This document shows positions 22,255 through 33,452 of a stretch of 64,000 nt of DNA, piece after piece. Source of the DNA: Sphaerolaimus hirsutus (Eukaryota; Nematoda; Chromadorea; Monhysterida; Sphaerolaimidae); contig CAXIWS010000688.1 of the NCBI GenBank assembly GCA_964036195.1, positions 62,001 to 126,000 on the forward strand, given 5' to 3'. The notes under the pieces were generated by a model, which was not told the origin of the DNA, did not search any database, and saw only the letters and a program-made list of their open reading frames with translations. The translations under genes were made by a program, and so were the position numbers. The first letter of the stretch is position 1, and each line of letters starts with the position of its first letter.

Positions 22255-22584
22255 CAGGGTGCGGCAATTTTCGAATAACTTGTCACTGGGTGGTTGGATT
22301 AACATCAAATTTTAGGTCAACATTAACAACTAATAAGGAACGGATCCATGAGAATATGGCAGCGATAGCTCTACTCGTTCTCAAGTTTTTCATGCAAACG
22401 CGTAATTGTGATTTTATCACCACCCGCATGAATAACTTGAGAACGAGTGGGCCTATCGCAGCCATATTTTCAGGGATCCTTTCCTATATAGTTGTTGATG
22501 TTGACCTAAAATTTGATGTGAATCCGACAAGCCAGTGACTAGTTATTCGAAATCTAGGACGTAGGTCTAAATTGCCGCACCTTG
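22255..22584. mobile_element. mariner-like MITE (TA target), adjacent to a VWD splice acceptor
   Basis: Ends CAGGGTGCGGCAATTTTCGA and its inverted counterpart, with TA on both sides (22253-22254, 22585-22586). The arms pair again through AACATCAAATTTTAGGTCAA. The next host exon starts only 16 bp beyond the right TA. Confidence 0.85.
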
Positions 22585-22602
22585 TAGTTTACGCAATTTC
22601 AG

Positions 22603-22735
22603 GTGTGTGTTTAGTGATTGCATCAGTGGTCAGTGGGATGATTTTGAGGCTTCCATGCCGCATGTTCTGGAAGTCGAGATTTTTGGTGTGCATCTGAATC
22701 TGACAATAAATGGTGTTGATGAGAGGTTCTTCCAG
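22603..22735 (+). CDS. VWD-domain exon B
   Basis: After acceptor GCAATTTCAG the exon reads CVFSDCISGQWDDFEASMPH, then LEVEIFGVHLNLTINGVDER, ending TTCCAG before GTAAAT. Alternating hydrophobic residues (L-E-V-E-I-x-G-V-x-L-N-L-T-I-N-G) are the beta strands of a VWD domain. The exon starts with one base completing a previous codon and ends in phase 0, which fits exon C. It has no ATG, so it is easily missed. Confidence 0.72.
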
Positions 22736-22873
22736 GTAAATATTTGTTACACAATATGAAGGTGTGCTTCTATATGTAAATACCAATCTACAAAAAATCG
22801 ATTTTGAGATAATCGCTATTAAAAGTTTGGAGTATGCAACACCCATACATGGGTATTGGGGATTACAGGTTTT

Positions 22874-24144
22874 TATCCCCCGATGGACTTCTTACCCCGG
22901 GGGATGATATAGTCCTCGAGGACTATATCGGCAGACAGCCCTTTTTGTATGAGGACTATATCAACCCATTATATATATTTTACCGACTGCATGCGTTACA
23001 TTGACCCGCGGCATGCGGCACGCGGCCTTGCTTTATATTGACCTTACATTGACCCGTTGCCCGCGACATGCTTGCATCAGATCAAAAATGTTTTTTGACG
23101 CGTGGCACGCCACAATTACGCACGCGTCTGTTAGGCCTATTGGCATCGATTGCATGGGTAAGTTTGCCTATTCTCAGCCGATTTTCACCAATGAACACTT
23201 AAAACGATCAGAATCACATGGAGATTGCATTTTTGTGTTCAGATTATTAAGAATTTGGTTAACTCATGGTAATCATGACAGACAAATCACCAATATACTA
23301 CAGACAAAACGCCAATTCAACACAGACGAAACGCGAATGCAACACAGACAAAAAGCGAATGCAACACAGACAAAACACCAATGCAACACAGCAAAATGCC
23401 AAAGCATTTTGTCTGTGATCCATTGGCGTTTTGTCTGTGTTGCATTCGCTTTTTGTCTGTGTTGCATTCGCGTTTTGTCTGTAGTATATTGGCGATTTGT
23501 CTGTTATGATTAGCATGAGTTTACCAAATTCTTAATAATCTGAACATAAAAATGCAATCTCCATGTGATTCTGATCATTTTAAGTGTTCATGCAATTTGG
23601 CCGTGGCAGGGTTTAATTGCAGCATTCGCTTTTTGTCTGTGTTGCATTAAACACTGCATTTATAAAGGAATGCAAAATGAAATGGCCGAGAAATTGAGTA
23701 TTGAAGTTGCATGCATTCCCCACGCAATCAATAATCCGATTATAAATACGTCTGCACGCGAATTACATAATTCGGGTGGCGGACGTATTTTTCCGCACAC
23801 GCCATTGACCTCGCAATAATCCAATATGGCGAAAGTCCCACAATTGGACACACCGATAATCGATGTCAATAGGCCTAACAGACGCGTGCATAATTGTGGC
23901 GTGCCACGCGTCAATAAATATTTTTGATCTGATGCAAGCAGTGTTCTTGCATTGCAATAAATAAAAGGAAGTATAAAACACATTCCCATGGCCCCCCAAC
24001 AGATGCCCCAATAGTGTAATTAGATATTTTGTATGGAGGACTACATCATCCCACGTTATAAAAGTCGGGCCGAAGTAGTCCTCCGGGTGATGTAGTCCTC
24101 GAGGGCTATATCATCCCAGGGAGTAAGATGTCCATCGGGGGATA
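22874..24144. mobile_element. 1.27-kb foldback element with nested palindromes
   Basis: Outer arms start TATCCCCCGATGGAC and end with the reverse complement; GATATAGTCCTCGAGGACTA recurs in both. A second pair of arms lies inside (TTGACGCGTGGCACGCCACA near 23096 and its complement near 23910). A third palindrome is central (23190-23592). No credible gene; open frames here come from the repeats. Confidence 0.85.
23190..23592. repeat. Central palindrome with 21-bp tandem units
   Basis: Tandem copies of roughly AACACAGACAAAAAGCGAATG run up to a centre near 23400 and then continue as their reverse complement. The flanks (ACTTAAAACGATCAGAATCA and complement) extend the arms to about 200 nt. Confidence 0.85.
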
Positions 24145-24366
24145 GGGTACGTAAGCCGGTATTGGGTATGTGAATTTTGGGTATGGGTATTTTGGCCATA
24201 TTGTTGGGTATCCACATGCATGGGTATAATCATTGTTTATACACATAACACTAGCTATATAACATTTAGTGAATCGTATTTTTTGTAGTACAGTACATTT
24301 TAAAGGAACAAATTGGTAATAGCATGTAGATCGGTACCTTTAAAAGCACAAAATCAGATAGATGTA

Positions 24367-26499
24367 CATGGTCCGGCTGAAAAGTCCCCGGGCAGTGCTC
24401 GCCATTCGCGCTAAGGGTAAGCTACGGTCATAAAATTTTAACACGTTACGATATCAGGTGTTTTGAGTTTTCACCGAAAATTTCATTCCTCTAGCTCCAC
24501 CCACTGCGGAACTGTGGGGGTTACAATTTCGGTCATTTTGTACTGATGTACAAATGGTGCTCTAGCTCAATGCTGCTTTAAGTTGTGATTAGCATTGAAA
24601 AAAACGACTGATTTTGAGAAAATATAATTAAATATTATCTCAGAAAATCTCTCAAGAAAAAATATAATTAAATCTTGGGTCATTTTTGAAAATATAATTA
24701 AATCTCTGAGAAAATCTCTTGCAGTTCAAAAAAATCTCATAAAATCACTCAACTTAAAGTATAATTTTATTGATATTTCAAGGTGTTTGAACCATTTAGA
24801 GTAGATATTAAGCACATTATGTGTTGTTACTGACAGCATTCTGTACTACCATGTAGTATCTGAATAATGAACAAAAATATGATTTGGGTACATTTTTCCT
24901 TGTAGAAGAATACATTGCTTTCCAACAGAATCTGACAATCCCCAGAGAATTTATCAGAGGACCTTTTCACCAAAATTTGGTAACTATATTTCCAAAGCAT
25001 GCTGTCAACTTTTTAGTTGTTAAAATAGCTAGAACCCAGTGCACAAATTTACCCGGTGCACAAGTAAACAGCAACCTCCAGTGCCAATGTAGACCTCCGG
25101 TACAGCCCCCGTACTTTTGAGTACTGGGTCTTCATGGGACTGCAGGGGTTCAGTATGGTTCAGGTGGGGTTAAAACATATTTACGTTTACACAAAAATAC
25201 ATATACTTGAGTACTAAAGTAAATACATCTAAATTTCCTCTGAAAAGTACCAGTACTCTCTTTTGTTTATAATAGTGTGTGTCTTTTGTGTGAAAGATTT
25301 TAACTCTAGTGTGTCTTTTGTTTGAAAGTACTTGAGTACAGAAATTGTACTTCAGATGGACTTTTTTATTGGCTCTTTCATGCCATAGAACAGAAAAAGG
25401 GGAGGAAAAACTACAAATAGGGGGAAAAAGCCAAAAATGGGTATATTAGCAAATATATACCATAGTATGTCGAATTATCCTCCTTTGAATTGACCCCACC
25501 CCTCGAATTAACCCCCCTAAAATTTTGCTTGCAAAATCATATATCCCCATGGGGGTATTTCGAGATAATATGGTAGTTAACAATAGCTGAAAATTGGCAA
25601 AAAAGCACATGTACTAGTGAATTTGAAGGTGAAAATGGGCAAATATAGAGAGATTTTCTTGAGAGATTTTCTCAATCAGAAGAAAATATAATTAAATCTC
25701 TCTGGAAAATCATGGAAAAAATATAAATCTCAGAAAATCTTATATTTTCTGAGATTTTCTGAGATTTTTTAAATATAAATCTCCCAGAGATTTTTTCAAT
25801 GCTAGTTGTGATCATGAAACTTTGACTAGTGTAAGCCACCAGTGTTGGCAGTGTGCCAGCACTACCCAACATTAGCTATGATATCATAAGCCTAGTCCAT
25901 ATTGTCATTACTCTCACTACCAAATTCATCATTCTGCCTCTCCTTCTCAAAAAGTGATTAATATTTACAGGATGCATTTTGCATGCACACTGCTGTTGAA
26001 CACAGGTAATGTGTCCACTACAGATTAGTAATGAAACATAGGGAAATTTTAAACACATAACTCACTTACTGGCCATTTCAAAACAACATTTAAATCACTG
26101 CATTGCAACATGATCTCAGATGATCACCAAAAACATCAATCACGGTTCCCACGTTTCTTGCACATCACCCTGATCTGCATATTAATTTTACCTTAATAGC
26201 AATGATGTTGATAAAAGTGTTGAATATAATCAGCACATTACCAACACTGGTGGCTTACACTAGCCAAAGTTTCATGATCACAACTTAAAGCAGTATTGAG
26301 CTAGAGCACCATTTGTACATCAGTACAAAATGACCGAAATTGTAACCCCCACAGTTCCGCAGTGGGTGGAGCTAGAGGGGTGAAATTTTAGGTGAAAACT
26401 CAAGGCACCTGATATCTTAACCTGTCAAAATTTTATGACCGTAGCTTACTCCTAGCGCGAATGGTGAGCACTGCCCGGGGACTTTTCAGCCGGACCATG
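24367..26499. mobile_element. mariner-like non-autonomous element (TA target) with long inverted arms
   Basis: Ends CATGGTCCGGCTGAAAAGTC and complement, with TA on both sides (24365-24366, 26500-26501). The arms are about 220 bp. A related shorter copy lies at 27382. Its interior was enlarged by a second insertion (24590-25804). No transposase frame seen. Confidence 0.88.
24582..25812. mobile_element. hAT-like element nested in the mariner-like element
   Basis: Element 24590-25804 has ends TAGCATTGAAAAAA and TTTTTTCAATGCTA. It is flanked by the 8-bp duplication GTTGTGAT (24582-24589, 25805-25812). The sibling copy at 27382-27715 has one GTGAT junction and no insert, giving an empty site. The interior is rich in GAGAAAATCTC and AAATATAATTAAATCT repeats. 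Confidence 0.9.
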
Positions 26500-26579
26500 T
26501 AGATCTGTACTTTTACCCATAGTAAAAAATCACAAATTGAGTTTTTGCTGCTGACGGTGCCGAGCTGACATCCGTACTT

Positions 26580-27150
26580 TTAGAAGCACAAAAAATAAAG
26601 TGCAGATGGGTACATTTAGAAGTACAATTTTGAAAAATGTGTGTAGATCGGTACTTTTAAAAATACAAAAGCTGAAATAGCTTGTAGATCAGTACTTTTG
26701 AAATTTCAAAAACTGTATTTTGCTTTTTTTTGCTTTTTTTGACCCCCCATATCTCAAAATTGAATTTCACCCCCCCCCCCCCCGCATATTATAGATTTTT
26801 TTGAAGCGCATTTTTATGGGGACCCCAAAAATGGTCCTAACTCAAATTTGAAAAATTTGTAGATCAGTACTTTTATAAGCACAACCATCATATTTATATT
26901 GTTGCTGTGTTATGTATTTAGACAGTTTTCTTGCAGTGTAGGCAGTAGAAGATCTTTTGGTAAAGTCATTATTTTACGCACACTGGACAAGAAAAACTAT
27001 CACTAACGTGGCAAGTAAATTTCTTAAGAATTTTCATTTTATAATATATACATCATTTAATCACCAACTACAAAAGAACTTATGACTTGAAATACTACCT
27101 TTCTTGTCAGTTGAATCAGTTGTGAGTTCATTTATGAAAGAAACCACTTT
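26580..27150. other. Intron sequence with short tandem GTAGATC(A/G)GTACTTTT units
   Basis: Several copies of a tgtagatcagtacttttaaaa unit occur between 26505 and 26880, plus a poly-C run near 26768. No coding signal until the acceptor of VWD exon C. Confidence 0.6.
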
Positions 27151-27155
27151 TACAG

Positions 27156-27344
27156 GTCAATGGTGTTGAAGTGCCCTTGCCATGGTCATGGAAAAAGGGC
27201 AATGCAGAAAATGGTTTCATTCAGGTGGACCGTGTGCAACATCGAGCATGCCCAGAATGTTCTAGTGTGGCGATATCCACAAGTGTTGGCCTCAAGATTA
27301 TGGTCGAAGCTATGGGAACTGGAGTGTACCTTTACTTACCAAAG
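27156..27344 (+). CDS. VWD-domain exon C
   Basis: A 189-nt exon (63 codons, phase 0 at both ends) follows acceptor TTTTACAG and precedes donor GTTAGT. It reads VNGVEVPLPWSWKKGNAENG, then VAISTSVGLKIMVEAMGTGV and YLYLPK. The V-N-G-V-x-V-P-L-P strand and the I-S-T-x-x-G-L strand are diagnostic of VWD domains. It joins in phase to exon B upstream and exon D downstream. Confidence 0.82.
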
Positions 27345-27381
27345 GTTAGTGACTGTGCTTGCACAGCAGCCATTGTAAGTA

Positions 27382-27715
27382 CATGGTCCTGCTGAAAAGT
27401 CCCCGGGCAGTGCTCGCCATTTGCGCTAGGGGTAAGCTATGGTCATAAAAATTTTACAGGCTAAGATATCAGGTGTTATGAGTTTTCACCTAAAATTTTA
27501 CCCCTATAGCTCCACCCACTGCGGAACTGATGTACAAGTGGTGCTCTAGCTCGATGCTGCTTTAAATTGTGATCATGAAGCTTTGGCTAGTGTAAGCCAC
27601 CAGTGTTGGCAATGTGCCAGCACCAACCAACATTAGCTATCACATCATAAGCCTAGTCATATTGTCATTGCTGTCACTACTCTCACTAAAGGATTGATCA
27701 TTCTGCCTCTTCTTC
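27382..27715. mobile_element. Truncated copy of the 24367 mariner-like family
   Basis: Starts CATGGTCCTGCTGAAAAGTC after TA, 37 bp past the VWD exon C donor. It matches one arm and then the interior of the larger element across its hAT insertion point. Confidence 0.8.
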
Positions 27716-28074
27716 TAAAAATAGCCCCCCCCTCTCCCCCTTGGAGCCTATGCACCTTTGCCACCTGACTACAACTTCCTCCATGATCTTCTTAAAAAAA
27801 TGTAGCTCCAGCAGAATGGCACCAGCTCACAATCTTCTCCTCCTGTTGCCGCCTGGTGTGATGATGAAAAGCATGCTAGTCCATGTTGCCATTTTCACAT
27901 GGCACCCTTATCTCTGATGCAAACTGCCTGGTGTAGTATTTGATTGAATTATTACAATATTTAGTAATTCAATCAAATACTACACTGGTACCATTAATTT
28001 GAATGTTATTTGATGCCATTTGTGCTCGGAGCTTTTTTACTGTTGCCAATTGGCACTCACTTCAAAAGGTTCCA

Positions 28075-28935
28075 GAAATGACTAGGGTGTCAAACAAAAT
28101 TTTTTACGGAAAACGGAAAGGTAAAAAAGAAATTTCTGCCGGAAAACGGAAAACGGAAAGGTAAAAATTTCACTCACCGGTAAATGGAAAACGGAAAAAT
28201 GAAATGCCGGAAAACGGAAAACGGAAAGCAAAATTTTCAACGGAAACAGAAAAAAATAAAGTGAAATTTGCACGGAAATGGACAAATTTGCAGAAGGAAA
28301 ACCTGCATGCATGTTTGCCTGTTTGGCTTTGATTGTGGTAGCTGTACATTCTGCAACTATGGATCATGCCAGTAACTTCACTTGTAGTTCAAGCTTAACT
28401 GAACCAACAAAAAATCATCAAAAGGTAGCAAAGATACACTACAACAACAATAAGAATTTAGCAAAAGTGAACTTTGATGATACTCAGCGGACTGCAAAGT
28501 ATGTGTCCAAAATTACTTGTGTTTTTTACAGATTTGGATACAGATAAAAATTATGAATGACACAAGAACCTGTTAGTTAAAAACACCATAGTGGAAAAAG
28601 AAAAATACAGATTGGAAAAATAATGGAAAAACACCAGAAAACTGAAAATCAAGCCAGAAAATGAAAAAAATGGCCTGGTAAAACGGAAACGGAAAGGTAA
28701 AAAATTTTCAGCCGGAAAATGGAAAAATGGGCCAGAAAAACGGAAACGGAAAGGTAAAACAATTTCAGCTGCCGGAAAACGGAAAGGTAAAATTTTTTTG
28801 GCTGCCGGAAAACGGAAAACGGAAAGGTAAAACTTTTTTGGCTGCCGGAAAACGAAAAACGGAAAGGTAAAACATTTTCCTGCGGAAAGGCGGAAACGGA
28901 AAACGGAAACGGAAATTCGACACCCTAAAAATGAC
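28075..28935. mobile_element. hAT-like element rich in GGAAAACGGAAA repeats
   Basis: Element 28083-28927 has ends TAGGGTGTC and GACACCCTA. Flanks are GAAATGAC (28075-28082) and AAAATGAC (28928-28935), an 8-bp duplication with one mismatch. Both subterminal parts are tandem CGGAAAACGGAAAGGTAAAA. Unusually, these are in direct, not inverted, orientation. Confidence 0.8.
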
Positions 28936-29126
28936 ATCAAACATTACAGAAAAGTTGAGGTTTGAGCCTAATATTAAATTAGATTGTATCCACATACTTT
29001 ATTGTAGCTTACCCTCGATGTCAGCTATGCTTGTGACTGGTGTGTTAGTGCTTCATGTATTCCCAGAACTGCTGTTATTACACAACCAAATGCAATCACA
29101 CTGACTACACATGCAAGTGGTTTCAG

Positions 29127-29400
29127 CTAAGATATATCACAATTTCAACAACATTCCAACCCTACATTGCACTGCAGATACCACCATACCTGGGCAAGGT
29201 CAGTGGAGTAATGGGCTTTTTTGATGGAAACTATAAAAATGATTTCCAGCTGCCAAATGGGGAGCAACTTCCCAATTATATTTATGGTGATCAACTAATG
29301 ACGTCAAAATTTGTTCATGCATGGCTGAGTGATGATCGCATTCAGTTAGTTCTCAATGCCCAGATGAAAAACTATACCACTCAAAAAGAAAAAGTTAAAA
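29127..29400 (+). CDS. VWD-domain exon D
   Basis: After acceptor GTTTCAG, phase 0, the frame reads LRYITISTTFQPYIALQIPP, then YLGKVSGVMGFFDGNYKNDF and QLPNGEQLP, ending with FVHAWL. The G-x-x-G-x-x-x-G-N-x-x-N-D-F core is the C-terminal part of a VWD domain, where most members have G-L-L-G-N-x-N-G. The donor was not resolved; the open frame runs to 29444. The second glycine-asparagine is replaced (GFFDGN), as in divergent members. Confidence 0.78.
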
Positions 29401-30436
29401 TTTCCATCAAAATATTAGTATTAATGATGTCACAGTATTTCTAGCAACTGAAATACCCCCAACGACAAATTGTGCATGCAAAATAAGATGGTGTTCAATA
29501 ATCAGGACTAGGGATGGAAATAGCACTTTTTTCAATGGCCATTTTTTTCAATTATAAAAAGTGCTTTTTTGCTTTTTTCAAAAAATGTCCAAACATGTCT
29601 AACTTAGCCCATTTCACACCCAAAACACTGCGCAGCAGTGCAGTCAGGTGAACATTCTTTGGAATGTTTTATCCCATTTTCACCTTTTAATCACTGTTTT
29701 AGGTTAAATATGTATTTATATACCTAGCTTTTTTAAAGTGTTTTGAGACCAGTTCCCCCTATCAACTTCTATACCTTCTAGAACTCTTTATATTGTACAC
29801 CCCAACAACCCAGGGTTATATTGTCCATTTTAAGGAAGAACAGCCAAAACAACAGACCAACAGGCTGGATATTACCTATATTCTACAAAAAACATAATGG
29901 CTTATTTTTTTGCCATAACACAATAGAATAAACAAATGGAAGCTTTCACACTGAAAATGCCTCAAAACAAATCAAACTACCTCTGATGGTAATGTGTATG
30001 TGAAGTTGTGCACTTGCGAAATACCTAGTGCATAAGTACCAAAAAACTTTGCCAGCGCAAAAAAAAACATTATAAAAAAGTGCTGGGACCCTTGTGCATT
30101 TTTGGAAAAATTGCTCGGAAAAAAGCGCTGGCCATCCCAAAAGCAGGGCTATATAAGATTTAGTTCAGTAATGAATATTCTACCATCATGACTATTGTCT
30201 ACTATATGTTTTGAACTATTAGTGTGGACACATGAAAAAGCAGGAGCAAGACACTGTGATTTTGCTTGATTCGGTGTACTTTATAAAAACACTCAAACAG
30301 CAATTGGTGAATTGGTGCAACATTTTTGATAGCACTTGTTTCAAAACCTTTGCAGTTTTTCTCCTCACTTTTGAAAAATGCCCCTGATTAAAATGTTTCA
30401 GATTTAAAAAGTTACCGAAGACTATAAGGGCACCAA

Positions 30437-30605
30437 AATGTGACAATCCAATCATTGTGAGCAAAATGAAAGAGCTCTGTGAAGATAAAATTTCTGAAGC
30501 CATGACGCCTTGCCTCAGCGGTCCATATGACACGCACTATCTGCGTGAAATTGCACTCAAGCGCTATGGAACTGCATATTACAACAGGGCACGGAGCAGC
30601 CTGAA
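30437..30605 (+). CDS. C8-like exon F (first half of a C8 module)
   Basis: The open frame reads APKCDNPIIVSKMKELCEDK, then ISEAMTPCLSGPYDTHYLRE. Cysteine spacing (C-x13-C-x9-C) fits the first half of the C8 module that follows VWD domains in mucin-like and zonadhesin-like proteins. Splice ends are uncertain. Confidence 0.5.
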
Positions 30606-30811
30606 CAGGCCAGTTTACGTTGACTTTAATCTACTGATTGCACACTTTACAATGCAATGTAGCACATCCAATCTGAAAAATAAAACATTTTATGTTACTA
30701 AATCATATTTATCTCTTAATAGTTAGGTACTTTCACATTAACCTCCCCACCAAACAAGTGCGAAATTTCTTCCGTTTCCTTTTCCACCAAAAAGTTTTTG
30801 TTAACACCCTA

Positions 30812-31241
30812 AAGCCGGAATTACAGCTCAGTGGCGTTTGACGTGAAATGATGACATCGTAAAATTGATTACATCAAAATAGACATAGGTACATCGTTGA
30901 AATTTCAGAATGTGATAGTTCTAGTAATTGTGTGTAATGTCCTAAAAAAATTAAGACAATAATTATTATTTAATAATTAATAATTAATTTTACGTCAAAA
31001 TTTACACATTCTACGTCAACATTTCACGTCAAACATTTTATGTCACCAAAAAAATTTGAGGTTAAATTGATAACTACTTAAATAATGATTATTTGATAAA
31101 AATTTTTTTGGGACATTAGGCACAATTACTAGAATTATCTAATTCTGAAATTTCAATGCTGTACCTTTGTCTTTTTTGATGTAATCAATTTTACAACGTC
31201 ATCATTTCACGTCAAACGCATCTGAGCTGTAATTCCGGCTT
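30812..31241. mobile_element. MITE with TA target, long arms
   Basis: Ends AAGCCGGAATTACAGCTCAG and complement, with TA at 30810-30811 and 31242-31243. The arms continue through GCGTTTGACGTGAAATGATG. Palindromic along most of its 430 bp. Confidence 0.85.
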
Positions 31242-31242
31242 T

Positions 31243-31480
31243 ATCTCGATCCCAATCCCGAAAATCTCAAAAAGCCAATCCCGATCCCAAAAGGCCAATC
31301 TTGATCCTGATCCCAATCCCAAAAATATGAAAAAGCCAACCCCAATCCCGATCCCAAAAAGCCAACCTCGATCCCAATCCCGATCCCAAAATCTCAAAAA
31401 AACAAATCCTGATCCTGTTCCCAAAATCTCAAAAAAACAATCCTGATCCCGATCCTGAAAAGTCAATCCTGTTTGAACCA
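31243..31480. repeat. CCCGATCCCAA / AAAATCTCAAAAA tandem low-complexity tract
   Basis: Degenerate tandem copies of cccaatcccgatcccaaaa, directly abutting the MITE. Confidence 0.85.
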
Positions 31481-31562
31481 TACCCACCCCCCAAAAAACA
31501 ACAACAACAACCTTTTTAACTATCTATCCCTCCAGTAGGGTAAACATCAGGAATACCCCCAG

Positions 31563-31925
31563 GGGCCAGATTTAATACTCCCTACAGATTTGTAGGGTAC
31601 GGCGTACGCCCGATAGATTTTGTAAAGTTCAGCCGCATTGGCGCATCACACACTGAAATTTTGCGTTCAGCGTTCGAACCTTTTCGCGCGCTGAAATCAA
31701 AATCTGAAGAACACAGCGTTTTTGAAGCGTACAAATTTCGGCTCGAATGTAAATTACGCAAAGAATTACAAATTCCGAATTTTTACGCTTTAAAAACCTT
31801 TAGATTTTGATTTCAGCGTTTGGTAGTTCAGCGTGCAAAAATGTTCGAACGCTGAACTCAAAATTTCAGTGTGCGGTGCGCCATCGACGCACATGCACCG
31901 ACATGCATTTGTAGGGTGAATGTGC
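31563..31925. repeat. Degenerate foldback related to the element at 59156
   Basis: Starts GGCCAGATTTAATACTCCCT, close to the 59156 element end. An imperfect inverted repeat centres near 31755 (ttcagcgttcgaacctttt / aaaatgttcgaacgctgaa). Confidence 0.65.
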
Positions 31926-32103
31926 CCTCCCAATTGGATCTGACCAACTGCTACAATAGAGGGTTATTTTCCCTGCAAAAATATTCTATGATATGTACTT
32001 AGATTGAAAATCAGTTAATTTTGTTGCATGCACAAAAATTGCACAGCAAACAATAAAAAACCCAATTTTACCAAACAGGTGGGTACCTGACTACATAAAA
32101 CAG

Positions 32104-32281
32104 CAAATGGACATTGCAATAGCCCAATGTCGTGTGGATGTCTGCGCAACAAACAACCCAAATGACCCAGTAAGGGGTGGTGCTTGTGACTCCCTGGCTT
32201 TCATAGAGCAGTCTTGCAGGACCTATAAGTACAAAGTGCCTGGTTTTAAAATAAGCAACTACCGAACACAGGATTTCTGCC
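32104..32281 (+). CDS. C8-module exon G
   Basis: After acceptor AAAACAG the exon reads QMDIAIAQCRVDVCATNNPN, then GACDSLAFIEQSC and YRTQDFC, with donor GTGAGT after one extra base. The C-x3-D-x-C, C-x2-L-A-x4-x-C and R-T-x-x-F-C pattern is that of a C8 domain, which follows VWD in secreted mucin-like proteins. No later exon of this gene was recognised, so it may continue beyond the repeats or be broken. Confidence 0.7.
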
Positions 32282-32364
32282 GTGAGTGGGTGAACTGGTT
32301 TTTTTGAAATAAATTTGGAGTGTACAGGTTTATTCATGTTCATTTTTAGTGCTAGATTGATTTA

Positions 32365-32815
32365 CCGTATTTCCTCGAAATACCCCCGGGGGGTTTATTG
32401 TTTCAGAGTGAGAATTTTGAGGGGGGGTTAAACGAGGGGGGGGGGGTATTTCGAGGGGGGGGTTTATTATTTCGCCAGAAATTTTCTGAAAACCAAGTAC
32501 TAAATTGTCGTCTGAAACGTACGCAGATGTCGAAAATGCAACAAAAATCGCCATTTATAAGACTCTAAAGACTTGTATAAGTGTGTAGACGTATAATCAC
32601 TGTTCTCACATAACATAGTCATCGTTTTTAACGTGTGTTTTGCATTACCCAGATGACAAACCGCAGCCTTTGTCATTTACGTTCTCTATACACTATATTT
32701 GGGGGGGGGGGTATTTCGAGGGGGGGGGGTTATAAGTTCATAGTGTCCATTTTGAGGGGGGGTATTTCGAGGGGGGGGTATTTCGAGGGGGGGGGGGTAT
32801 TTCGAGGAAATACGG
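32365..32815. mobile_element. MITE of the ACCGTATTTCCTCGAAATACCCC family
   Basis: Ends CCGTATTTCCTCGAAATACC and complement, with TA on both sides. The interior is dominated by GGGGGGTATTTCGAGG and TTATTATTTCGCCAG. Other members: 33453-33884, 55287-55712, and partial copies near 36840, 49050, 52540, 52730 and 54420. Confidence 0.85.
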
Positions 32816-33085
32816 TAGGTAGGTGTCAAATAATACGCTAATGTTTTTATCCTAGATGTGTGATGAATATAATTAGGTAGATGGGTGGCGGGTTTAGATG
32901 TATAATGGGTTTAGATGTGTACTAGGCCTCAGTCCACTGAATAACCATCAACAGCCATTCGATGCGGTGCGAACGCAATCTTCCGCGACTGCGTCGGCTG
33001 CGCGCGCACCTGCACCTCTCCGAACGCTAGAAAGTGCGAGAAGGACTGCATGGCAGCCGGCTGCACGTGCCGCACAGGTGCCAGT

Positions 33086-33270
33086 CCCAGACCCTGTAAA
33101 AAGCTCTGGAAAATGTCAAATGTCATGCAAAGTGACGAAAGTCATGCAAAATGCCCTGCACGATGGCAAACGTACGTTGGCCATTTTGCAGGGCATTTTC
33201 CATGACTTTTGACACTTTGCATGACATTTGACGTTTTACAGGGCATTTTACAGGGTCTGGGACTGCCCCC
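33086..33270. repeat. Foldback of the CATGACTTTTGACACTTTGC family
   Basis: CCCAGACCCTGTAAAA at the left pairs with its complement at the right. The inner arms pair AATGTCATGCAAAGTGACGA with a complementary stretch. One arm recurs at 37051-37140. Confidence 0.8.
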
Positions 33271-33452
33271 TGGTTTCGTGCTGGATGCAAACAAGGGCGC
33301 CTGTGTTCGCAGGAATAAATGTCCAAAACGTGGTTGAGTGACGTGCATAATGCATGTGGATGTGGTGTGATTGGTCTAGCAGAGTGATTTTGCCTATGAA
33401 ATGAATGTGTGATTCTAATCGCACTGATATACAAAAAACCTATTTTGATATA

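Noticed and set aside
23001..23516. Open frames of 60-170 codons on both strands
   Set aside because: They follow the 21-bp tandem units and palindrome arms; mirror-image frames appear on the opposite strand.
24884..25120. A 78-codon frame inside the nested hAT-like element
   Set aside because: No transposase motif or other recognisable domain and no splice context; treated as chance.
28551..28995. Phenylalanine-rich minus-strand frames
   Set aside because: Translation of the GGAAAACGGAAA repeat array.
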